64,000 nucleotides of DNA from Tricholoma matsutake (taxonomy: Eukaryota > Basidiomycota > Agaricomycetes > Agaricales > Tricholomataceae): NCBI GenBank assembly GCA_026075535.2, contig AP026544.2:1984001-2048000 (forward strand), in the 5' to 3' direction. How positions within the stretch are numbered: position 1 is the stretch's first letter; each line of letters starts with the position of its first letter. The notes beneath the pieces are model-generated. The model did no database searches. It was given only the letters and a program-made list of their open reading frames with translations, and was not told where the DNA came from. Shown here piece after piece: positions 11,663 to 23,186 of this stretch. A program made the translations under genes and the position numbers.

Positions 11663-12997
11663 TAAGGCAAATAGTTCTTCCTCAAGCTTTGCGATGCGAT
11701 CATCCACTGTGTTAGATACTTCCGATACCTGATACATACCTCTAGGTAGTGGTGTCGATGATATTGAAGATGCGATGTTATACATGAGGGAAGGAGTGAT
11801 GGTGACCTGTGGGTTTCGTCGAAGCCACTCATCGACGTGTTCCTTGATGTAGCGGCCGGGGATGTTACGAGGAGTGAATTGACCATTAGAAAGAACTACC
11901 TTTCCTTCAGCGTTCTTCTTACACTTTCCTTCATTAATATAGGACTGGCAAACTAAACAGTCGCTAATAAAATGTCTGGCGAGACTGCAAAAGATGCAAA
12001 CCAGAGCTTCGATTTGTTCAGGTTGAAGGCCATTGTTAGCACGAGCTGGGTTAGACGTTTTTGAACCTGCTAGAGCCATGACGAGAGTAGTTGCAAACTT
12101 TTCGAAGATAGCCAAAAGGTCTTCCGATTTGATCTGAGGTGCTGATGTCGAGGTGGTCGCTGCCAATGACGAGGTTGCCAAGTTCGAGCTGAGTAGGGAA
12201 GAGGTGTCCGAGGAGTTCGATCCAGCTAAGACAAACTTTGCAGCTTCGTGGATGTGATCGAGTGGGTAGGGGTCGTCTGGGTAATGGTCAGGATAGTTAA
12301 GCTCGAGTCGTTGAGCAATGCGCGTCCACAATCCAGGTTGGAATCCTCAAACAAACGCTCTGCTCTGCTCTGCTTCTGAGATTCTGTTTTTAGTTGACAG
12401 GAATTTCGTAATGTTATAAAAGGCTCGGAAATACAGTCCGAGATCGTTCACGTTGAAGATGCCGATGTGTAGTTGCTTGCTGACTAACTTGTCCATATCA
12501 GAGATAGACCACTTGCAATCATCTTCTGAACTGGGGTAAAGCTTGTGAATTGCAATGTGAAAGTGCTGGAATGAAATGCTGGCATCGTATTCTGGAATCG
12601 ATTCCCAGAGTTCGGAAGTGTCAATATCGAGGTAGCAACAAGTGTGCTTCTTCATATCCTCCGAGTTCATGACATTGCACGTGGAGAAAAGCAATTCGAG
12701 TTTGTTAAAGTATCTGCGAGGTTTTTGCGGCTGGGTAGGGTCGAATTTCGGAGCCGTGGAATGACCACGAGCTGGCATCATTGCTTGCGTAGTCATGAAT
12801 GCAATGTTTCTAGGAGTGGGAGTTAAAACTTGTGTGAATGATGGTAGAGGAGTTGAAGTGGTTGGAAGGATGAATGAAGATGTGGATGATGAAGATGAAG
12901 AAGTAGAAGATGATGTTGCAGGTGATGATATTGGTGAAGGGAATAGCCAACGATGAGTCAATTCAGCTACGGAAACAGGTATAAGAATATCTCCCAA
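11663..12997 (-). pseudogene. Element C Gag with CCHC knuckle
   Basis: This is the capsid/nucleocapsid protein that packages element RNA. A Ser/Thr-rich N-terminus precedes a helical capsid-like region (PQKPRRYFNKLELLF...). CIFCSLARHFISDC is a full C-X2-C-X4-H-X4-C zinc knuckle at about 11960-12000. The frame is single from 12997 downward with a TGA at 12347-12349 (context AFV-stop-GFQ). A further TGA at 11660-11662 may be the real Gag stop or another decayed CGA, because the same frame stays open into a Pro/Thr-rich linker (11408-11626) and on to the protease. Confidence 0.82.
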
Positions 12998-13128
12998 TTG
13001 TTCGAGAGATTTGAAGGCGTGATGAGTGTCGATCTGTAGGTTTCTAGCTTGTGTTGGCCTAAGCTGGGAGATTTGAGATGGATTAGGCGATGAAATGATT
13101 TAGAAACCCCTCGCAGTGGGCTCCAAAA

Positions 13129-14139
13129 TGATATGCTCGACCCAGAAACCCCAAACAAAACCTACTAAAATGGCCTTGGATGGTATAACACAAGTTAGAG
13201 GAAGGGTGCGAGGTGGTACTAAAAGTCACCAAATCCAACCCGATGGAGGCATAAGACATCCAGGTGGGTATGAAGGGTTTTGAGAATGTTTGAAGGGGTG
13301 CGAGACCTCTTGATGTAAGTTCGAGGGAGATCGATAAGGTTCGAGGGTTATAGGAGACGTTCAAGGTAATTGGGAATGGTATAGACAGTTTTACAAAGTG
13401 TGTAGAAGGAATATGTGAGTGGGGCAGCAATGATAGTGACGAGGGGTGATAATGATATACGACAGACAAAGGGTTCGAGGGCTAATATGAAGTTTTGAGG
13501 AAGTTCGCGATGATTCACAGAACTTCGGGCTAGATGAGAGGCTTGGACTCAAGAGCTGAACTCTTAAATCAGACTATAGTGAAGTAAGACGATCTCTTTC
13601 TTCCTTTTTAAGTGAGTAACTATTACAAGTTTAAATAAGTTCTGAAGAGGTACTACCAAAAAGGGTAAGGAGAACATGAGGCCTACATGAGGTGAAGTCT
13701 AGGATAAAAGATAAACCTCTATCACTGAGTAAAACAATAAAAGATAAGCATTAAATCTCCGGAGTCCTGATATGTGCAAAATGTACTCATCCTATGTCAT
13801 TACAAACCATCTAAACATTTGAAATTTGCCTCATTGTGTCCTTAGTCATCTCACGCATGCTCAGTCGGTGGCCAAATAGCTTGGTCAGCCTTGCTATGAC
13901 TTGTTGGTGTGTAGTAAGAGTGCCAGAGGCCATGATGACAGTGGCTGAGCACATCCGAAGTGTTCCTATATTGTTCGAGGGGGATCGAGGGGTATCGAGG
14001 TAGTGCGAGGCCGCTCGAAGCCTGTTCGGGAGTGTTTTGCGAGGCTCGAAGGCATTCAAAGGGTTCCAAGTGTCATGGGAGATTGATGCGGAACTGCTGT
14101 GAGTGGTTACAGACCTTATAGCGCTAGGTGGACCTATCA
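13129..14139 (-). repeat. 5' LTR of element C (1,011 bp)
   Basis: Partner of 4374-5384, same length and ends. Next to it, outside, ACAT repeats the left flank and B's coding sequence resumes (CATTTAAAGAATTGGG). Confidence 0.93.
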
Positions 14140-14143
14140 ACAT

Positions 14144-15330
14144 TTAAAGAATTGGGCAATCGCATTACGTGCTCACTTACAATTCTTTTTGGGTTCCCAC
14201 GAATTATTTTCGTTTGTATAATTTTTCCACTTTATTAAGAACTCCAATATGTTTTGTCGAAGACGTGAGTCTAGAATTTCTTCAACTATGTATTCTGGAG
14301 CACCTTCTACTATTATCGGAGGTTGTGGGGTGGTTTGTTGGCCAGGAATGGTGGGCAGGTGGTAAGGGCGTAAGCGGGATATGTTAATCTCAGGATTGAT
14401 CTTGAATGATCAGGGTAATTTTAGTACTACCACATTAGGTGAGATCACTTTAGAGATCGCGTATGGGCCAACTTGTTTCTCCGTAAGTTTCCTTGAAGGT
14501 CATGGAATATTTAGGTCCTTGGTACTTAGCCATACCAAGTCACCAACTTTGTACTCTGGAGCGCGCGCTCGAGTATGATCCACATGTTGCATCATGTCAT
14601 CACATGTTTTCTTCAATGCTGCCTCCACTTCCTCTTGTACCTTTTGCATCTTGGATACAAAATCTTCTACCGACTGTACTTTGACTTCCCTTCTGGGTTC
14701 TACTCCCATACAAGGATGATACCCATAATTCACAAAGAAGGGTGACATACACATAGCCAAATGGAATTTGTTATTGTGGGAAAATTCGGCAATTGCCAGC
14801 CATTCAGGCCAGTCAGTCTGTCGGTAGTTGACAAACATATGTAGGTACTTCTCCAACTCCTGATTCATTCTCTCTGTCTGCCCATCAGTGTGCGGGTGAT
14901 ATGCCATAGATAATTTGGTTTGAATTCCCAATATGTTATTCAGTTCTCGCATAAATGCAGAAGCGAATTGAGGTCCACAATCGGAGATAATGGTATCAGG
15001 TAATCCATGTAATTGCCATACTTGATTTAGATAGAGGTGCACCAAGCCTAATGATGAGATTTCTGTAGTGGTAGGAATAATATGGACCTCCTTTGTGAAG
15101 CAGTCGCATACTACAAATATTGCATTGTACCCTTGAGCTTCAGGTAATCCTGTGATAAAATCCACAGATATGTCTCGCCATGGTGCTTTAGGTATTGGGT
15201 TCGGCATTAATTTTCCTGCAGGCTTCTCTGGAAATTTCTTCCCCCTCATGCATGTATCACATCCATCCACATACCCCAACACATATTTAGAAATTCCAGG
15301 CCACCAATAATTTCTCATAACCAGTTCCAA
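14144..15330 (-). pseudogene. Element B integrase and chromodomain
   Basis: Integrase core: SVDFITGLPEAQ (first Asp), IISDCGPQFAS (second Asp) and TERMNQELEKY (Glu). A TGA at 14500-14502 follows DLNIP; element E has CGA there and D has TGA too. Downstream come GPYAISKVI and the chromodomain (EYIVEEILDSRLR...FLIKWKNY) up to the element C insertion. The frame is shifted near 15370 by a 1-nt deletion relative to E. Confidence 0.88.
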
Positions 15331-15359
15331 TGTCTTCCATCTTCCCGGGTGTCCAGCTG

Positions 15360-15952
15360 TCAGTAAATTATGATGAACTGGATGATCTCCCTTCTCAAAT
15401 CCTGATCCTTCAGCACATACACCTTTCCTCGGAATAACACCAACCCTTGCTCTTCAACCCATTCATCTCCTCTAATATTACCCTTCTTGTCTTCCTTCAT
15501 AGCTTTCACAGTTTCCACTACCTCATCGTCCATATCCAAACATTGTCTAATTTTAGACAACATTTCCGCTTCGGAGCCATGTATTAATAGATGCCCTTGA
15601 TGCATAGCGCAAATGCAAAAGTATTCAGGTTGAGTAAGGTAACATTTTTATTGTCCTCCTCCACCCCCCTTTTGTGATCAATACATCTGGATAATGCATC
15701 TGCCTTCCTCATTAAGCTTCCCACTTTGTGGACCAAGTGAAAATTGAAACGCAATAGGAATAGCGCCCAATGTGCTTGCCTGTGGTTTAGCTTTTTAGCT
15801 GACATGAAGTATTGCAGATTTTGATGATCCATCCAGATCTCAATCTGATGCGTGCATCCCTCCAAATAATGTCTCCATGCCTCCAATGCTCGTATTATCC
15901 CCAGCATCTCTTTGTCATGCACATCATAATTTCTCTCCACATCATTCAACCC
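15360..15952 (-). pseudogene. Element B RNase H and integrase N-terminal region
   Basis: NDVERNYDVHDKEMLGIIRALEAW and the DHQNLQYF/ADALSR segments identify RNase H. Two single-base deletions, near 15630 and 15370, are seen by comparison with D and E and split the region into three frames. A TGA at 15953-15955 separates it from RT; E shares this stop, while D has AAA (Lys). Confidence 0.85.
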
Positions 15953-17083
15953 TCAGGACAAATATGCACAAGGATGCCATTTGTCATCTTTGCACAACAT
16001 TGATAATACCGCTCCAGTAGCAAAGTTGGATGCATCTGATTCCACTCGTAAGGGGCACGTGAAATCTACTGGGGCTAATATTGGTCCCTCCACAAACTTT
16101 CTCTTCAACTCCACAAATGCTGTCTGCTGCTGCTCTCCCCACATCCACACTACTCCCTTTTGCATAAGGTTATGTAAGGGTGCAGCAATTTTAGAAAATT
16201 TATGCACAAAGCAACAATAATAATTTGCAAGTCCCAAGAAGGCTTGCACCTCCTTGACACGGGTAGGTGCAGGCCAATCTGTGATCACCTGTACCTTGAT
16301 CGGATCCATTTTGATCCCATCAGGGCCGATCAATAATCCTAGGAACTCAATCTCGCTTGCCCCAAACACACACTTCTCTGGTTTCAAAAATAAATCGTTC
16401 TCTGCCAACCTCTGCAAGACCTCCTGCACTATTGCCTCATGATTTTCTTCATCCTCCATGAATATCAGAATATTGTCAATAAATATTATTACCACGCCCT
16501 TGTCAATTACATCCTTGAAAATGTCATTCATCATATTTTGGAAGGTCGGGGGACTATTAGTCATTCCAAAAAACATGACAAGCGGCTCCAATGATCCTCG
16601 ATGCGTGGCCAATGCAGCCTTCCACTCATCTCCTTTCTTTATTTGTACATTGTTGTATCCCCATCGTAAATCCAATTTTGTAAAGACTTTGGCTTTTCCC
16701 ACCTTGTCAATTATTTCTGAAATTAATGGCAAGGGGTACGCATTTTTCACTGTCCACTCATTCAGATACCTATAATCTGTACACATCCTCTTCCTCCTAT
16801 CTTTCTTTGGCACAAAAAATATTGGTGATGTCTGTGGTGATTTTGAAGGTCGTATGTAGCCTTTGCGCAATTGTTCATTTAGGAATGCATCCACTTCTTC
16901 TTGCTCCATTGGAGATAACGAATACACCTTCGACTTCTTTGGCCCAAATCCTGGCTTCATCTCGATTGCATGATCCCATGGCTTCCACACTGGAAGCCGC
17001 TCGGACTCCTTCTTCTGGAACACTGACAGATATTCATGATACACTTTTGGCACCAACTCCTTCACTGGCTTCTCCACATTCAC
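15953..17083 (-). pseudogene. Element B reverse transcriptase, active site FIDN
   Basis: A nearly complete gypsy RT of 376 codons is open here: [58 protein letters not shown], then FIDNIL. Elements D and E have FIDDIL. The second catalytic Asp, which holds a metal ion, is replaced by Asn, a GAC to AAT change that includes a CpG to CpA step. The reading frame is open but the enzyme should be inactive. A TGA at 17120-17122 (CGA-type position) cuts it from the protease. Confidence 0.92.
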
Positions 17084-17119
17084 AATATTCTTGTCCCATG
17101 ACTGTCCTCCACGAATTGC

Positions 17120-17839
17120 TCAAAAGGTTTGCCTCTGCTCTTCTTTTTCAATCATGATCGGAACTTCCCCATTTGGCATTTCCTCATCCTCTACTTCCTC
17201 CATTGTAACTGCATACTTCCTCAGATGTTCCTCCTCTCTTTTTTTCTTTTTCTCTTTCTTCAACTTCCTCCCATACACATTACATTCCTTAGGACAATGA
17301 GTCATTTGTACTTTCCCAGTTTTCCAATCAATTTCGGGATTATGCTTCCATAACCATGGACATCCTATTATTAGATTGGTCTTCCCAAGATTGCCCACTT
17401 CAAATATGGCTCGCTCCTGATGCTCCTGATATTTTAATATCATAGTCACCTCCTCCTTGATAGTTCCTCCACGATTGACCGTTCCATCAATATTGTACAC
17501 CATTATTGGTTGAGACAGCTTGCGCATGCTAATACCATTTCCGATAATTAAGGATCGATTAATAAATAATCCTGTAGCACCGCTATCGAGCAATACTTCC
17601 ACATTTATTGCTGCATGTGTGTCCACTGTCTTCAATCCCATAGTCAAGGTGATTTCGGGTTCTACTCGCGCAGAGTGAATAAAGAATTTTGGGGTTTTCG
17701 GAAATGGCACATGGGAATTTTCTTTGTCACGTGATTGGTAACAGTTGTACTCATCAATTTCCTTTTCGGGTTTGCTCTGGGTTTCCTCAGATACTAATAC
17801 ATTGTAATGATTCTGGGTCACCAATGGGGAAACCTTCAC
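17120..17839 (-). pseudogene. Element B protease
   Basis: LLDSGATGLFINRS is an intact retropepsin active site (DSG), and LIIGCPWLWKHNPEIDWKTGK is the conserved second half. A highly charged Lys/Glu region follows before the RT. D has TGA at the position of R in INRS, and E has lost the glycine (DSS). Confidence 0.88.
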
Positions 17840-17968
17840 TGGGACTCTTCCACAAAATTCTCCTACTTGCCTTCCTCCTGCTTCACTTCCTCGAATTTAA
17901 CTCCCCTGATCTTTCTCTTCTGCTTACAATTTTTAGAGATGTGTCCTAACTGCCCACAGTTAAAACAT

Positions 17969-18928
17969 CTAAGTGGGGGTCATCTCCCTGCTTGATCGAT
18001 CTCCATTGCATCTGCTGGTGCTGCTGACTCTGCAACTGTAGGTGTCCATGGCCGGTGGCTGTGCCCTCGGAGTCTGCACCTGAGGCGCCTTTCCTTTCTC
18101 GGACTTTCCTCCTGACGGCTTTCCAAATTTGCTACTTCTGTACATCAACTTCGACTCCGCCTGTTCCTGCTGATATTGCCAGTCAAGGTGCATTGCCCAA
18201 TTGTACCACTTGTCCAACTTCTCTGGCATAGAAGGTAGTCGGTAGATAGACTTGAATAAAGAGGGATTTAATCCTGCTTTCAAAAACTCTACCAATGCAG
18301 CTTCTCCCATATACGTCTGCAAAGCTTCTGCTTTGAACTGCAAAATAAATTCATCCGCTGTTAGGGAACCTTGACGCATGGTTTTTAATCTGGCATTGGC
18401 TGTTGCCTTTGGATTAGGGTCCCCAAACTGTGCCTCCAATCTCTCCAAAAATTCCTTGAAGGTTGCAAATGGTTTATTTCCCACGGCAATTTGATTGATA
18501 GCCTCATTTCTACAGAACTGTGCTTTCCCCCCCTGGATGTACAAGAGAGTAAACATAATCCTAGACTCAGCTGTACAAAACTCTGGCTTCCTCCCATGGA
18601 TGTACAATACTATAGAGCTGATGAAAGATTTTGTATTCTCCATGGTATCATCAAAGATTTGTGGGGGCATGTACTTAGGTAAGTGTGCTTTTCCATTTCC
18701 AGACTTCTCCCCCGTCTCTCCCTCCTCTGACATCCACTCCATCATCTCCTCAATCTCATCATCTCTATCTCCTGTTGTCTCTGGCTGTACTTCTGCTTGT
18801 CTGGGCTGCGATGCAGTCAACACCGACACTAATTGTGACATTTGCACTGTAAGCGCATCAATTTTCGCTTCTAGCGCTGGCGTGGGAACAGGATTAGGAC
18901 CGGGATTAGAAGTTGAGGGTTCAGACAT
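17969..18928 (-). pseudogene. Element B Gag
   Basis: Starts at ATG 18928 (MSEPSTSNPGPNP), the same start as D (26744) and E (58160). The capsid domain shows KAQFCRNEAINQIAVGNKPFATFKEFL and LKAGLNPSLF. A 5-nt deletion near 18050 shifts the frame just before the CCHC knuckle (CFNCGQLGHISKNC, about 17930-17970). Directly upstream of the knuckle all three family copies carry an in-frame TGA. Confidence 0.88.
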
Positions 18929-19403
18929 AATTGTAAAATCTGTGATGAATCACTTCTTCAACAATTTCAAGTCTTGTTCTTCGAAACCTCTCCAAACGTT
19001 TACAGGTCACGTGATACGGTTCGTCAATCGTTCATCAATCGTTTGTCATTCGTCGGGCGCCTATTTTGGCACTTCAGATCAATTTCCCTTCCAACAGTGC
19101 CTGATCTCGGAGATATCACTGAATTCAGCTTGTAACTAAAATAGTTGTCTGAATAGAGTAATGTAAATCATAACTAAACCAGATCAAATTGGTTGTCTGG
19201 TTGCAGCTGTCCTAATGATGAGCGCTGCCTCTCGATCACTGGCGGTCACAATGTAAGGTGAGGCCTGGCATCGGCTTACAAAAGAAAAGGTAGATTACGT
19301 ATGTACAAATACTTCTGGCTCATGCTGAAAGGGTGAGTAATTGGATGTGGTGCAGTGAAACAATGATGTATGTGCAAGTAAGAGAAGGTGCACTGAAATG
19401 GGA

Positions 19404-19414
19404 AGTTGTGTTCT
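19404..19414 (-). promoter_or_regulatory. Self-priming type primer-binding site, element B
   Basis: AGAACACAACT (minus strand) lies 2 nt inside the 5' LTR. It is the perfect reverse complement of AGTTGTGTTCT in the LTR at 19592-19602, which starts about 30 bp downstream of a TATATAAA box (19629-19636, minus strand). No sequence of the tRNA-type TGG... form is present at the usual place. Confidence 0.75.
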
Positions 19415-19416
19415 TC

Positions 19417-19828
19417 TGTTAGGGCAACACCCACTATCTGCTAGCTAAGACCGTGTGGGTTCTCTCTACAAGAAGGGGGCAGGATCCACGCGCGTGATGG
19501 GGGAATTGATGGTTTTGATGCAAGGGGTTATTTATGGATGAGTTTGTTGAGATAGGCTTTTCACACCGCAAGTCTAGGTGGAATACCTAAGAGAACACAA
19601 CTGGGGTCCCCTAGGTGTATATTTTGGGTTTATATACTATGTTACATATATTGTACATTGTTGTTACTGACGCGCGCATACAGGCGCATACATAGTGATG
19701 CGTGCGAAATAATATTCTCATGCTATCAAAGTGTAGCGTCATTTGGCATCATTTGGTGTCATGTAGCGTAATTTGACATAATAAAATGAAAATGAAATTT
19801 TATTAGGTAATGGGGCTGTTTCCTAACA
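19417..19828 (-). repeat. 5' LTR of element B
   Basis: 412 bp, partner of 3827-4238. It holds the TATA box and the proposed transcript start, and is followed outside by GTCTC, the second copy of the target duplication. Confidence 0.95.
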
Positions 19829-20622
19829 GTCTCCCCCTACTTGCTCCCCCTGCGCCTGCTATGCACCAACAGCCCACAAAAATGCCTTATGCATCCATGC
19901 AGCCCACCACGTCATCAATGACCTGTCTGCCAATGACAGCCCAGCCCCAAGCTCTACCCCACTCTGGACCACAGGCCACAGCTAGGAAATGACAGAGCAC
20001 GCACCTACACACACCAGAACAGCCCCCAAACACATTTCAACCACCCAGCTTGGCCCCAAACCTCCAGAAATGAGCCATATTGCCCCCACTTAAGTCTCAC
20101 ACTCCTGTCTTGTCACCAACAACAATGTCTACACCTAGGGAGTCTCCCGGTTCACCGTCCACCCCTCATTCACTGCCTATGCACCCCAGCTCACCCCAGA
20201 CCCCCCAGCAACAACCAATTTCGCCATCTTCTACACATTTTGACTGGGCTGACGATGCTGCATTGTTACCTACTGCTCCCAGCATCCTGCTGCGAGATAT
20301 CTCCAGTCTGAAGACTGGCTGTTGACAGCCATTTGGAACACTACGACAACAGATGAGGCGACGACGAGCTCCACCACAATTTTTTTCACAGTCTCAAAAA
20401 TTTTTGTATACAGTGCTACCACCCTTTCATCAACCTCAACCTTTCATTACTCAATGTCACCCTTCTGGTATTGGGCCAGGGAAACCCATTGTTGTTACCC
20501 CCTTCAGAGCACCTACACCTGCACCTGCACCCCCAGTTCCAGTACTTGACTGGGATAAAGACCCCCGGCTAGCTGACCTAAGTCGTGCACTATGGGCATT
20601 AGGATGGACACCCCCATGTTGA
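19829..20622 (+). pseudogene. Proline-rich ORF, right half
   Basis: Continues the frame of 3533-3826 from 19834. It is open to the TGA at 20620-20622, except for TGA codons at 19990-19992, 20071-20073 and 20323-20325. The composition is Pro/Ser/Thr/Gln-rich. It ends with a conserved-looking segment, DWDKDPRLADLSRALWALGW, then TPPC. I do not recognise the family. About 150 bp downstream lies a purine-rich run (GGAGGTGGGCAGATGGAG). This leaves open that the ORF is the Gag-like protein of an older LTR element. Confidence 0.6.
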
Positions 20623-20990
20623 GTCTTTCATTGTTATATTTTTTATATCATGCATAGAATTCTCTCGGTTACATTGTTTATATTATTCTTATACCTATTG
20701 TTCTGCTTTCAGTTTTTTTTTTCTGTTTTCTTTCTGTGGCGATGAGGATGTCACCTTTTTTGGAGGTGGGCAGATGGAGTAGGGTGTGTGGGCACCTACT
20801 CCAGTAGTCACGTGACCACATAGTTAGTAGACAGTCACACATGTACATAGTCATGCTTAGGCTATCACTACCATACCATACCAGTAACCATTGCTATAGA
20901 GGAGACGCTTGGCACCTCTCCACTATTACTACTTAAACTCATGGATTTTTTCAAGTCCTGTAGTGACTGATGAAGAACTCATCAAGTTTG
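20623..20990. other. Non-coding stretch after the proline-rich ORF
   Basis: AT-rich sequence with long T runs, then a short inverted repeat (TGGAGTAGG ... CCTACTCCA near 20777-20805) beside a purine tract. This may be the start of an old LTR, but no second copy is in the window. No gene seen. Confidence 0.4.
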
Positions 20991-21221
20991 TAAGTAGTAA
21001 TGGTTTGTATTGAAGTTAGTAACATATTTGTAACAATTATAATGAAGTTGGTAAAGAAATTTGTAATGATGTTAGTGACATCTTTAGTGCAGGCCTTTGT
21101 GCATGGGATATTTCTGATGAGGCTATCCAGCAAGCATATGAATCATACATTCCTGAGGTGTCCTGGAGCACTTTGGACTGAGATTCACTACCCTGAAGAC
21201 TGGCAAATAATGGCACTTTAC

Positions 21222-22662
21222 CTACAAAGTGCCCAGGGTAGACAATAGCCTTGGATCCCCTGGCATGTCCCAAGGCATCCTAGGGTAACCCAGGACACCC
21301 TGCGGACAAAAGCAATTTTCCTGATGTGGGGAGCCATTGGAATTGGTTGCTGGATGTTCTCTCCTGGATTGGCAGTTGCAGGATAAACCAAAGACAAAGG
21401 ATTTTTGACCTTGATATGCATAGTCAGTCTTTGTCAAATGGTAGTGATAAACTCTGAAACCTTACCCAGGATCTCAGATGAGTTTCAGGATCCCTGGAGC
21501 CCACCGGTGGATCACATACATGCTGTATAGGGGAGTGAGCATCATATCCAGGTGCCTTGGGGCCTTCTGCTGATGGGAAATCCTGCGAATGTCATGGATG
21601 AATCAATGCATTTGCAAATTAAAAACAAACTCACCCCTGATGCAGATGATTGAGAATCCCCTTTGACTGGAATTCTAGCACTGTGCTCAGTATGCTTCTG
21701 ATGTGGAGGTGGGTGTACAGAAGGAGTGACTGGATCTTCTGCAGATACTCTAGGTCTCTTGGCATTGGGAGGGGGATCAACAGATGCACACTTTGAATGT
21801 TCTTGCTTCTTGATGTTGTTATTGTACCAAGATGGATAATTCAAGGTTGCTATGAAATCATATTTCCAGTGATTGTCACAGAGGTGAAGCTCAGGAAATT
21901 TCTGCTCCATCTCATTCCAGTATTGAGCAGCTACTGCAGTGTCAACCTTGCCCCAAGTTTTTGGTGCTTTCCCAATACTGTTCAGGCCCGCCCAGAGCTC
22001 ATGAGCAAACCTATGCATCACTGTGGCCCTGAAACCATCTATGATGGTAAGTGTAACATTTTCCCCTTGGGCCGCATGGGTTTTTCCTTGAGCACCGGCC
22101 CCAATGTGCACAACTTGATTATTCTCCACAGTGTTCCATTTGTGTCGATACCAGAATGTTACTAGTGAGTAGTCTTTGTGTTCAGCAGTAGGAACTATAC
22201 TGAGAGGTATTGAGAGATCCTCTGGCTTGACTGAAGAAAGCGCAGGAATAGTTGCTGGTAAATTGGGAATGGCAGGCTTTAGAGACTGGGCTAACAACAA
22301 ATATGCCTGTCTTGATTAATGATTGGCATGGACTAAGACTTTGCCAGGTTCAACAAGAATAGTGACTCACTCAAGAGCATTGAGTTTCCCTTTGAGAATG
22401 AGCTTCTCCTGCTGTATTTTCTGATGAGATTGTAGAGGAGCTAAATACCCTTCTTGTGAACTCGCTGTCATAGTGCTGTTGTGTGATCTTGAGTGGGAGG
22501 ATGGAATTTGACTCTGCCAAGTAGTGAGTACAAATATAATATATAAATAAAGCAGACTTTCACCTCAAAGGAGTCCCATGAATGGTTCACAAGCAAACTA
22601 CAGCAACTTTCCGAGCTAGGTATTCCATGATCTTCCACCTGAGGGTAGTATGAATCTACCAA
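21222..22662 (-). CDS. Uncharacterised multi-exon gene
   Basis: The best-supported exon is about 21635-22300: about 220 codons with a globular-looking core (HIGAGAQGKTHAA, FRATVMHRFAHELWAGLN, KVDTAVAAQYWNEME, LCDNHWKYDFIATLNYPSWY) followed by a Pro/Ser-rich basic tail. An intron at 21583-21634 is clear (GTGAGT...GCAG, 52 bp). Further coding sequence probably continues to about 21222, where another donor (GTAAGG) follows SW. Upstream exons probably reach 22662, with an intron beginning GTGAAAGTC near 22560, but the exact joins and start are not resolved. The core has no stop codons, unusual for this window. I do not know its function; the tail suggests a nuclear protein at most. Confidence 0.5.
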
Positions 22663-23186
22663 CAGGCTAGGAGAGGGTTCTTTGAATCAACTGAGATTAG
22701 ATGCTTGGTATAGGGCATGGTTTAGATCCATGGTAGACTGGTCGGTACATGGTTTGTGGTTTGGTATGAGTCAAACTCCCATGTTATAATTGGTACAAAA
22801 CAATATATATCGATCAATACAATTCATTGACATCATACACATGTGTAAACATATAAGGTCCATAAATACATAAGGTCTGCATATGTATATAAGGTGTCTG
22901 CATAGTATACAACTGCTGGGGGAGTACTGACTAGTACTGATAAGAGCACATATGTCATGAAATTAGTGTGAACAAGAAACAGGCTGATGAGATCTTGAAC
23001 CACGAGCTCCATGGCTGCCTCCCCCACTGGATGTTGTGATGGTATGACGAGAAGCTACTGAGTCAGACAGATCTTCCCCCCCAGTCAAACTGCTCATATG
23101 TCCCACCAAAGTGTCTTTGCCTAAAAAGTTTTGAATTTTTTCTGCATCCCACCAAAGTGGTTGTCATGAATACTGAGAGAAAGCTT
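22663..23186. other. Intergenic stretch
   Basis: Short tandem-like words (ATAAGGTC...CATAAGGTCTGCATATGTATATAAGGT, 22850-22900). A minus-strand run open from 23027 to 22833 may be the tail of the kinase transcript. No supported gene. Confidence 0.4.

Larger units (their letters stand above)
4374..14139 (-). mobile_element. LTR retrotransposon C (9.77 kb), inserted in B
   Basis: Two 1,011-bp LTRs (4374-5384 and 13129-14139) begin TGATA and end TATCA. ACAT flanks both sides (4370-4373 and 14140-14143). In element orientation the 5' LTR is the right-hand one. A sequence TGGAGCCCACTGCGAGG starts about 2 nt inside it and may be a tRNA primer site. A polypurine tract AGGGGGAGGT sits next to the 3' LTR. 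The body encodes Gag with a zinc knuckle, protease, RT, RNase H and integrase on the minus strand, plus a spliced gene on the plus strand between integrase and 3' LTR. It belongs to a gypsy clade distinct from A, B, D, E and F, and I see no chromodomain. Confidence 0.93.
3827..19828 (-). mobile_element. Gypsy element B, complete, with nested element C
   Basis: This is a minus-strand Ty3/gypsy chromovirus. Its two LTRs are 412 bp each (3827-4238 and 19417-19828), both beginning TGTTAGG and ending CTAACA in element orientation. It is flanked by the perfect 5-bp target duplication GTCTC (3822-3826 and 19829-19833). The order from the 5' end is gag, protease, RT, RNase H, integrase, chromodomain. 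Element C is inserted just before the chromodomain tail. With C removed, B is about 6.2 kb. D and E are of the same family. Several frameshifts, TGA stops and an RT active-site change make it non-functional. Confidence 0.95.

Noticed and set aside
4370..14143. 5-bp duplication for element C
   Set aside because: Only ACAT (4 bp) matches with TG...CA ends; a fifth base would need a mismatch.
21037..21273. Minus-strand 78-codon frame at the 3' side of the uncharacterised gene
   Set aside because: No motif, and it does not join cleanly to the supported exon.
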